A DNA stretch of 5,239 bases. Origin: an uncultured Treponema sp. Lineage in GTDB: Bacteria > Spirochaetota > Spirochaetia > Treponematales > Treponemataceae. The stretch spans positions 1 through 5,239 of the forward strand of contig CAJOPO010000224.1 in the NCBI GenBank assembly GCA_905236315.1, in the 5' to 3' direction. The notes below the pieces were generated by a model. The model saw only the letters and a list, made by a program, of their open reading frames with translations, ran no database searches and had not been told where the DNA came from. Shown here piece after piece: positions 1 through 5,239 of this stretch. Position 1 is the first letter of the stretch, and each line of letters opens with the position of its first letter. A program made the translations under genes and the position numbers.

Positions 1-31
1 GAATTAGTGCAACATTATCTTTTGAATACAT
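1..31 (-). CDS. Start of a further gene, cut by the left edge
   Basis: Immediately after the TAA of the yigZ gene the minus strand reads GGAG, five bases, then ATG at 31 and an open frame for MYSKDNVALI before the window ends. The strong, correctly spaced ribosome binding site and the tight packing, in keeping with the rest of the block, support a genuine start. Ten residues are too few to name the product. It appears to be the next member of the same operon. Confidence 0.6.
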   Translation of the reverse strand, partial: MYSKDNVALI

Positions 32-36
32 ATATT

Positions 37-40
37 CTCC
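37..40 (-). promoter_or_regulatory. Ribosome binding site of the downstream partial gene
   Basis: GGAG directly abuts the yigZ stop codon and lies five bases before the ATG at 31. It has the same motif and spacing as the site in front of the yigZ gene, which is the main reason for calling the ten-codon stub a gene. Confidence 0.6.
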
Positions 41-634
41 TTAAGCGTCAAATAGCTTTATAGCACCCTTACTTAAATTTTTTACAATTAGGGCAAAATC
101 TTGACTTTCACTCTTCCAAATTGTTCCAGAAATATAAACTTTAGAAGCAAATTCTTCTTTTAAGTCTGAAATATGATAATTTTCCATAACGTTTTTTAAT
201 TGCTTATGAAGACTATAATTTATATAAAAAGAAAAAGGTAATTTTTCTATCAAATCTTCTACTTTACATGCTGAAAGAACAGATTTTACGCTATCACCAT
301 AGGCTTTAACTAGTCCACCAGTTCCTAAAAGTATACCGCCAAAGTATCGTGTTACAGTTACTAAAATATTAGTAATAGAAGAACCTTTTAGAACATCAAG
401 CATGGGTCGCCCTGCCGTACCACTAGGCTCTCCATCATCACTCATACCACTAGTCTCTCCATTTTGACCAGTTACAAAAGCATGACAGACATGACGCGCA
501 TCGGCATAACGATTTTTTTGTTCATGAAGTTTTTCCCTTGCTTCTGCTTGATTTTTTACAATAAAGGTTTCTGCAATAAAACGAGATTTTTTTATATTTA
601 ATTCCGTTCTTGCCCCTTCAAGCAAAACTTTCAT
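41..634 (-). CDS. yigZ: YigZ/IMPACT family protein (UPF0029 plus DUF1949)
   Basis: This 197-residue protein has the usual length and both domains of bacterial YigZ. The N-terminal UPF0029 domain (about 15-125, ribosomal S5 domain 2-like fold) carries KKSRFIA (15-21), ARHVCHAF (46-53), DDGEPSGTAGRPML (66-79) and TRYFGGILLGTGGLVKAYG (95-113), which together are diagnostic. The C-terminal part (about 132-193) fits DUF1949, a ferredoxin-like fold related to EF-G domain V. The biochemical role in bacteria is not settled. The eukaryotic relative IMPACT binds GCN1 and damps GCN2 signalling, and the folds suggest contact with RNA or the translation machinery. The protein should be cytoplasmic. Its ATG at 634 overlaps the TGA of the membrane protein gene as ATGA, with GGAG five bases upstream, so it is likely translationally coupled. 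No truncation or missing signature residue is seen. The symbol follows the family name, not a proven function. Confidence 0.93.
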   Translation of the reverse strand: MKVLLEGARTELNIKKSRFIAETFIVKNQAEAREKLHEQKNRYADARHVCHAFVTGQNGETSGMSDDGEPSGTAGRPMLDVLKGSSITNILVTVTRYFGGILLGTGGLVKAYGDSVKSVLSACKVEDLIEKLPFSFYINYSLHKQLKNVMENYHISDLKEEFASKVYISGTIWKSESQDFALIVKNLSKGAIKLFDA

Positions 635-1512
635 TTTTTCTCCATATTTTCATCATTAGCAACAGGAGGTATATACTCTGATTTATAAATCTGCAATTTA
701 CCAATCATTGCATAATAATATAATATTTGGGCACATTTTACTCTAGCTAAGACTCTAAACAAGTTGATTATAAATAAAAAGTTAAGAAAATAAAAAAGGA
801 TTTCATTTGAAACAAAAAAACGTAAAATTAAAATAGATATTAAAGTTATAAGATGATGACCTGCAGCATATATGCAAAATCCAATAAATCTAAAAAACTG
901 ACTGCAAACCATAGAAAAACTTTTAGCAAAAGTCTTAAAGACAAAAATCTTATCATATTGTGTATCAAAAATTAGAGGCCATACAAATATAAAAAATAAT
1001 TTTAATAAAAAAATAAACGCTAAAATTGCAAACGCTGTTATATAAACAGGTGTAGAAAATACAGGGGAACCATTTTCTCCCTCCGAGATAGGAGGAACAT
1101 CAGTTCCCCAAAGCTTTAAACCGCCAAAAACAAAAATAAGGGTTCCTATAAATATAGAAAGTGCATACAAACTAGTAAATAAAATAGATGCCTTTAATAC
1201 AACATTTTTCTTTTTTGAGTCCTTAAATCCATAAAATAAAAAGCCTAATGTAACATATTTTTTTTCTACCATTCGCAAAATAATTACATTAAGACCATAT
1301 TCTAATATTCCAACAAAAACACAAGCAACTATAAGAAGGACTAAAGAAACAAAACCACCTCTAGTTCCTAGCATAAGAGGCATAACACAAATAGAATACA
1401 AAATATTTTGCAAAAGCCAAAATAATGTTACAGAAAATGTTATATTAGTGCCATTTAGTCTTAAATATTGATTCATAATGACATGCAAAATCTTATAATC
1501 GGGGTACACCAT
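631..1512 (-). CDS. Multi-pass membrane protein, family uncertain (possibly DUF975-like)
   Basis: I do not firmly recognise this 293-residue protein. It is very hydrophobic, with about six membrane spans near residues 25-48, 53-80, 105-132, 155-183, 205-233 and 237-258. Positive charges cluster in the N-terminus, the 81-105 loop (KDSKKKN) and the C-terminal tail, which puts both ends in the cytoplasm by the positive-inside rule. The largest outside loop (133-154) is acidic and Gly/Pro-rich. The segments ILRMVEKKYVTLGFLFYGFKD-like (78-98) and KTFAKSFSMV (193-202) recall DUF975 integral membrane proteins, but only loosely. No catalytic motif or cleavable signal peptide is visible. The ATG at 1512 lies five bases after the parC stop, with only a weak AGG inside the last parC codons. 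An internal Met13 (1476) lacks any ribosome binding site, so 1512 is preferred. Translation probably depends on coupling to parC. Confidence 0.8.
   Translation of the reverse strand: MVYPDYKILHVIMNQYLRLNGTNITFSVTLFWLLQNILYSICVMPLMLGTRGGFVSLVLLIVACVFVGILEYGLNVIILRMVEKKYVTLGFLFYGFKDSKKKNVVLKASILFTSLYALSIFIGTLIFVFGGLKLWGTDVPPISEGENGSPVFSTPVYITAFAILAFIFLLKLFFIFVWPLIFDTQYDKIFVFKTFAKSFSMVCSQFFRFIGFCIYAAGHHLITLISILILRFFVSNEILFYFLNFLFIINLFRVLARVKCAQILYYYAMIGKLQIYKSEYIPPVANDENMEKK
640..643 (-). promoter_or_regulatory. Ribosome binding site of the yigZ gene
   Basis: GGAG on the minus strand lies five A residues before the ATG at 634, within the 3' end of the membrane protein gene. It is a strong site, so this gene need not rely only on coupling through the ATGA overlap. 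Confidence 0.75.
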
Positions 1513-1517
1513 AATTA

Positions 1518-3551
1518 TTAACCTACAATTATATTTTCTGTTTCTTTATCACTTAATCTTAATCCTTGTGTTTTATGCCCCTTTTCTTCATAATCAGCAG
1601 AGTTAAATGTTTCTTCTTTTATCTTTATACGAGGCTTTTTTACATACTGCAAAGTAAAGGTAAAGGAATTTCTTATATCCACATGCAACACATCGCTTCC
1701 TTCTGGAACGATTAAATAATCCCTATTCATAATCCAACTTGGAATACGACAACGCTTTATAAAGCAATACTTTGTTTTTTGGTCTCGATAAATTATTGTA
1801 AATAATACATTGCTTATAATTTCTTTATCTGCAAGATTACAGTACCACATTCCAGTGTCTACAAACAACTTTTGCGGAACATCGCATACTGTATAAATAC
1901 CACTTCTTCGCATATAGAATATACGGTCAAACGGAGTTACCTTTAAGACCTCTGACTGCATAGAAAGTGAGTTTTCATTTTTCCATTGCCACCCCACACA
2001 TACTTCAGAGCCTCCAGACACTCCAGTACCTAAATAACCCTTGTCATCATAGCGCAAACTTATATCTCTTTTTACTATTTGTTTTACTTCTACAGCAGAA
2101 AAAGATGCTAATTGAGTGTGGCGTTCAAGTTCTTCTGGCTTAAACTTTGCAAGTATGTTATTAAGATACTCTATTGCGCAATCTGTTAAATGTTTAAGTT
2201 TTTTATTTATTTCCTTTAATCTTTTATTTATTGCAGTTACTTCATCTTTATTTTTATTTATATCAAACAAAGAAATGCGTCTAATAGGTATTTTTAGTAA
2301 AGTTTCAACATCTTCATCTGTAATATCACGTACAAGTTCATCTTTAAATGGCTTAAAACCATTTACAACTGCTTTTACAACGGTTTCTTGAGTTTTCATC
2401 TGCTCAATTTTTTTATAAATGCGTTCTTCTATAAAAATGCGCTCTAAAGTACGTAAGTGTAGTTTTTCTAACAGTTCTCCACGTTCATATTCAAGTTCAT
2501 CTTTTATAATTGCTGTGAGTTTTTTTGCATAATACTTTATTATTTCTGTAGCGGTCATAACTACAGGCATATTGTCTTTTATAACAAGCATTTGACAACT
2601 TATAGACTTCTCACAGTCAGTGTAAGCATATAAAGTTTTTTCTACATCTCTAGCATAAACCCCACGTGGCAACTTTATTTCTATTTCTGTATGGTCTGTA
2701 GTAAAATCTTCTACAGAACTAATTTTTATTTTTCCTGCTTTATAGGCTGCGTCTATAGAAGAGCGTAAATCTTTAGAAGTTGTGTCTAACGGTAATTCGG
2801 TTATAACAATTTTCTTTTCATCGCTCATATCTAACTTAGCTCGAGATATTATTTTACCATTGCCGTCATTATAGGAACTTACATCTATGAGTCCACCTGT
2901 TGGAACATCAGGATAAATTTCAAAACTTTCGTTTTTTAAGGCTTTTATCTCTGCCTCTAAAACTTCTTTTATATTATAGGAAAGAATCTTTGTGCTCATT
3001 CCTACAGCAATTCCTTCAGCTCCAACAATAAGGACTACAGGAATCTTTGCTCTATATACTTCAGGTTCAAGACTGCGCCCATCATAATTAGGCACATAGT
3101 GAGTTACATGAGGATTTGTAACAAGGAATTCTTTTGCAAGTGGATGTATTCTACATTCTATATAACGTCCTGCAGCGGCTGGGTCGCCTGTAAATAAATT
3201 ACCAAAGTTTCCCTGTTGCTCAATAAAAATACTTACAGGCTTTTTTATAATTGTCTTTTTTCCAGTCTTTTTATCTTTTTTTTCTTGCTCTTGCATATAA
3301 AGACCTTTATTAGCAAGAACTACTAATGCCCCACCTATAGAAGCATCTCCATGTGGATGATACTTCATTGCACGCCCTACTACAGTAGCAACTTTTTGAA
3401 AACGCCCATCGTCCATTTCAAACAAAGTGTGCATAATGCGACGTTGTACAGGTTTTAAGCCATCTTCTAAATCTGGAATAGCACGATCTCTTATAACATA
3501 GCTTGCATATTCTATAAAGTTTTTATCAAACAAATTTTTTACAAATGCCAT
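1518..3551 (-). CDS. parC: DNA topoisomerase IV subunit A (DNA-cleaving subunit)
   Basis: This is the breakage-reunion subunit that forms the covalent DNA-tyrosine intermediate and pairs with the ParE encoded just upstream. Of 677 residues, about 1-140 form the winged-helix DNA gate with HPHGDASIGG (65-74), QGNFGN (113-118) and the active-site Arg129-Tyr130 in AAAGRYIE. The tower contains GAEGIAVGMSTK (177-188). A long coiled coil covers about 340-470, including a Lys/Glu-rich stretch near 433-455. A short C-terminal region from about 497 begins with a KGYLGTG segment. There is no canonical QRRGGKG GyrA box, and the C-terminal region is only about 180 residues, which argues against gyrase. 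Two oddities: a lysine-rich insert of about 24 residues (87-110), and Ala70/Gly74 at the usual quinolone-contact positions. The ATG at 3551 has AAGGA six bases upstream, and the family's N-terminal pattern starts there. The ending EKGHKTQGLRLS resembles a degenerate blade motif. Confidence 0.94.
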   Translation of the reverse strand: MAFVKNLFDKNFIEYASYVIRDRAIPDLEDGLKPVQRRIMHTLFEMDDGRFQKVATVVGRAMKYHPHGDASIGGALVVLANKGLYMQEQEKKDKKTGKKTIIKKPVSIFIEQQGNFGNLFTGDPAAAGRYIECRIHPLAKEFLVTNPHVTHYVPNYDGRSLEPEVYRAKIPVVLIVGAEGIAVGMSTKILSYNIKEVLEAEIKALKNESFEIYPDVPTGGLIDVSSYNDGNGKIISRAKLDMSDEKKIVITELPLDTTSKDLRSSIDAAYKAGKIKISSVEDFTTDHTEIEIKLPRGVYARDVEKTLYAYTDCEKSISCQMLVIKDNMPVVMTATEIIKYYAKKLTAIIKDELEYERGELLEKLHLRTLERIFIEERIYKKIEQMKTQETVVKAVVNGFKPFKDELVRDITDEDVETLLKIPIRRISLFDINKNKDEVTAINKRLKEINKKLKHLTDCAIEYLNNILAKFKPEELERHTQLASFSAVEVKQIVKRDISLRYDDKGYLGTGVSGGSEVCVGWQWKNENSLSMQSEVLKVTPFDRIFYMRRSGIYTVCDVPQKLFVDTGMWYCNLADKEIISNVLFTIIYRDQKTKYCFIKRCRIPSWIMNRDYLIVPEGSDVLHVDIRNSFTFTLQYVKKPRIKIKEETFNSADYEEKGHKTQGLRLSDKETENIIVG
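1522..1524 (-). promoter_or_regulatory. Weak ribosome binding site of the membrane protein gene, inside parC
   Basis: An AGG, read within the final Val-Gly codons of parC, sits nine bases before the ATG at 1512. The match is short and the spacing long. With the parC TAA only five bases from the ATG, reinitiation by ribosomes finishing parC is the likelier route to expression. Confidence 0.4.
3222..3293 (-). other. Lysine-rich insertion in the ParC DNA-gate domain
   Basis: This covers ParC residues about 87-110, between the helix after HPHGDASIGG and the QGNFGN motif. From HPHGD to QGN I count 48 residues, against about 24 in the Bacteroidetes-type ParC pattern as I recall it. The extra stretch has four Lys-Lys pairs and looks flexible and basic. 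It is in frame and uses the same A-rich codons as the rest of the gene. Confidence 0.6.
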
Positions 3552-3557
3552 ATACTA

Positions 3558-3562
3558 TCCTT
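3558..3562 (-). promoter_or_regulatory. Ribosome binding site of parC
   Basis: On the minus strand AAGGA lies six bases before the parC ATG, inside the 26-base gap after the parE stop. It fixes the parC start and shows that parC can be translated independently of parE. The gap has no room for a separate terminator, so the two subunits are probably made from one transcript. Confidence 0.8.
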
Positions 3563-3577
3563 AAAAATCGCACCTAA

Positions 3578-5239
3578 CTATGCATCTATATCTGCATTAG
3601 AAAGCAAATGTTTTTCTATAAACGCTCTTCTCTCTGGGGTGTTTTTACCCATATAGAAGTTTAAAAGTTTAGGAACTAGCTTTAGCTGGCTTATTTCTAC
3701 AGGAACTAAATGTATAGTTTCTGGCTCTATAAACTCTCTAAACTCATCAGGACTAATTTCTCCTAATCCTTTAAAACGAGAGGTTTCAGCCCCCTGCCCT
3801 AGTTTTGCTTGAGCAGCATCTCGTTCTTCTTCGCTATAGCAATAAAAGTTTTCTTTTTTATTGCGCACCCTAAACAGAGGTGTTTCTAAAATAAAAACCC
3901 TGCCACTTGTTACAAGTTCTTCAAAATAACCCAAAAAGAAAGTCATTACTAAATTTCTAATATGAAAACCATCATTATCAGCATCAGTTGCAATAACTAT
4001 TTTTGCATATTTAAGATTTTCTACACTATTTTCTATGCCTAAAGCCATCATTAATTGATAGAGTTCATCATTTTTATAAATATCACTTTGCTTTTTTCCA
4101 TACATGTTTTCAGGCTTACCTCGCAGGGAAAAAATAGCCTGATAAGAAGCATCTCTAGAGTGTGTCATAGTACCACTTGCAGAGTCTCCCTCTGTAATAA
4201 ATATCATACTATTAGCACCTTTTTCTCCATCTTGAACATGATATTTACAATCTTTTAGTTTAGGAATACTAATGCTTATTTTTTTTGCAGCTTCTTTTGC
4301 TTCTTTTTTTACAGCAGTAAGCTCGGTACGAAGTTTTTCGTTAGAAGCTATTTTTTCTTGTATCTTTCTAGCAGCTTCTGGATTCATGTGTAGCCAATTA
4401 TCTAATCCACTTTGAACTTCGCTAACAATCCACTGTCTTATATCTGTATTTCCTAATTTATTTTTTGTTTGGCTTTCAAAAACTGGGTCTTTTACCTTTA
4501 CAAGAACAGCAGCAGCAATTCCCTCTCTAACATCCTCACTTTTGTAGCTTGTCTTATAAAAATCATTTATCCCCTTTACAATTCCTTCTTTAAATGCAGA
4601 AAGATGTGTTCCTCCGTCAGCTGTAAACTGACCGTTTACAAAGGAAAAATATTTTTCGCCATAACTATTAGTGTGGGTAAAAGAAAAACGTAAGTGTTCC
4701 CCTTGATAGCTACCTATAGAATAAAGACCTGTGTCTCCCACTTGTTCAGAAAGTAAATCAAATAATCCATTTTCACTATGAAAATCTTGTCCATTTAATC
4801 TTAACGTAAGCCCTGAGTTCAAATAAGCATAATTTCTTATGCGGCGTTCAACATATTCCATATTATAGGAGTATTTGCCAAAAACTTGAACATCAGGCTC
4901 AAATTCAAAATATGTTCCGTCTGCTTGCTTTTGCTTAAGAGTGCCTGTCTTAGTTGATTGCAATTTGCCACGCTCAAAGACGGCATCTGTACACTGCCCT
5001 CCTCTAACGCTAACAACTCTAAAATAGGAAGAAAGTGCATTTACCGCCTTTGTGCCAACGCCATTCATACCAACACTAAACTGAAATACATCATCATTAT
5101 ATTTAGCACCTGTGTTTATCTCGCTAACACATTCAACTACTTTTCCAAGTGGTATGCCACGCCCATAATCACGCACTTTTACTCGATTATCTTTTACTTC
5201 TACATCTATGCGGCTGCCATAGCCCATAATAAATTCATC
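3578..5239 (-). CDS. parE: DNA topoisomerase IV subunit B (ATPase/TOPRIM subunit), 5' end outside window
   Basis: This is the ATP-hydrolysing subunit of a type IIA topoisomerase; with ParC it passes one duplex through another, mainly to unlink daughter chromosomes. The frame stays open to the window edge: codons for D-E-F-I precede the Met at 5227, matching the conserved helix that follows the ATP-binding Glu/Asn. That Met is therefore internal, and roughly 45 N-terminal residues (with the catalytic Glu) lie outside. Numbered from the Met at 5227: RDYGRGIPLG (19-28, ATP-site Asp20), SVGMNGVGTK (51-60, ATP lid), QTKNKL (253-258, QTK loop Lys255), TOPRIM EGDSA (346-350, metal-binding Glu346) and DADNDG (415-420, Asp415/417/419), and FKGLGE (485-490). 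No large insert follows the TOPRIM domain, so it is the compact type. It ends in TAG, 26 bases before parC. GyrB is the main alternative, but the context favours ParE. Confidence 0.93.
   Translation of the reverse strand, partial: DEFIMGYGSRIDVEVKDNRVKVRDYGRGIPLGKVVECVSEINTGAKYNDDVFQFSVGMNGVGTKAVNALSSYFRVVSVRGGQCTDAVFERGKLQSTKTGTLKQKQADGTYFEFEPDVQVFGKYSYNMEYVERRIRNYAYLNSGLTLRLNGQDFHSENGLFDLLSEQVGDTGLYSIGSYQGEHLRFSFTHTNSYGEKYFSFVNGQFTADGGTHLSAFKEGIVKGINDFYKTSYKSEDVREGIAAAVLVKVKDPVFESQTKNKLGNTDIRQWIVSEVQSGLDNWLHMNPEAARKIQEKIASNEKLRTELTAVKKEAKEAAKKISISIPKLKDCKYHVQDGEKGANSMIFITEGDSASGTMTHSRDASYQAIFSLRGKPENMYGKKQSDIYKNDELYQLMMALGIENSVENLKYAKIVIATDADNDGFHIRNLVMTFFLGYFEELVTSGRVFILETPLFRVRNKKENFYCYSEEERDAAQAKLGQGAETSRFKGLGEISPDEFREFIEPETIHLVPVEISQLKLVPKLLNFYMGKNTPERRAFIEKHLLSNADIDA

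Noticed and set aside
2116..2391. Plus-strand open frame of 91 codons within parC
   Set aside because: It is antisense to the conserved coiled-coil part of parC, its product is low-complexity Ser/Leu/Phe-rich, and no ribosome binding site or family resemblance is seen. It is a shadow of a real gene.
3225..3293. The A-rich tracts in the ParC lysine-rich segment as a frameshift or sequencing error
   Set aside because: The frame is intact through the segment, with conserved motifs in the same frame on both sides (HPHGDASIGG before, QGNFGN and RYIE after). A net multiple-of-three insertion is more likely than compensating errors.
3552..3577. A terminator or promoter between parE and parC
   Set aside because: The 26-base gap contains no hairpin and is filled largely by the parC ribosome binding site.
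4055..4258. Plus-strand open frame of 67 codons within parE
   Set aside because: It lies antisense to the TOPRIM region of parE, which is clearly coding. The predicted peptide shows no recognisable motif.
4469..4693. Plus-strand open frame of 74 codons within parE
   Set aside because: It is antisense to the conserved QTK-loop and transducer region of parE and has no supporting signal.
4837..5040. Minus-strand open frame of 67 codons in another frame of parE
   Set aside because: It is out of frame with the strongly conserved ATPase domain, and two overlapping real genes there are very unlikely.
5225..5227. The ATG at 5227 as the true start of parE
   Set aside because: The upstream codons D-E-F-I are in frame and match the conserved ParE/GyrB helix, no ribosome binding site is visible, and starting here would drop the catalytic Glu and Asn of the ATP site.
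1518..5239. Reading the pair as gyrB-gyrA instead of parE-parC
   Set aside because: The A subunit lacks a canonical GyrA box and has a short C-terminal region. Both proteins resemble the ParE/ParC type of Spirochaetes and Bacteroidetes. Only activity data or finding a separate gyrA/gyrB in the genome would settle it fully.

Overview
This AT-rich window holds one tightly packed run of five genes, all on the minus strand and read from right to left: parE (5' end cut by the right edge), parC, a multi-pass membrane protein of uncertain family, a YigZ/IMPACT-family protein, and the first ten codons of a further gene cut by the left edge. No gap exceeds 26 bases. I see no terminator, tRNA, repeat or mobile element, so the whole block looks like the interior of one operon whose promoter and terminator lie outside the window.

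Right to left: 5239-3578 encodes the ATPase/TOPRIM subunit of a type IIA topoisomerase. Positions 3551-1518 encode its partner, the DNA-cleaving subunit with the active-site tyrosine. Together they would make an A2B2 enzyme. The lack of a canonical GyrA box, the short C-terminal region and the side-by-side parE-parC order point to topoisomerase IV (decatenation of daughter chromosomes) rather than gyrase. Positions 1512-631 encode a roughly six-span inner-membrane protein that starts just after the parC stop. Positions 634-41 encode the YigZ/UPF0029 protein, whose start overlaps the membrane gene stop by four bases. A new gene starts at 31 behind a clear GGAG site.

The two topoisomerase subunits resemble the ParE/ParC type I associate with Spirochaetes (Treponema and relatives) and Bacteroidetes, for example the segments DEFIMGYG, RDYGRGIPLGKV and HPHGDASIG. 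The clear Shine-Dalgarno sequences (AAGGA, GGAG, GGAG) and a 677-residue ParC, shorter than the roughly 900 residues usual in Bacteroidetes as I recall, favour a treponeme-like spirochaete. This is an inference from memory of the families, not a database result.

The most interesting points are in ParC. Both positions that anchor the quinolone water-metal bridge carry residues that cannot do so (Ala70 and Gly74). A lysine-rich segment of about 24 residues is inserted just before the QGNFGN motif of the DNA-gate domain. Otherwise the window reads as ordinary chromosomal housekeeping DNA, and I see no evidence of a novel defence or mobile system.
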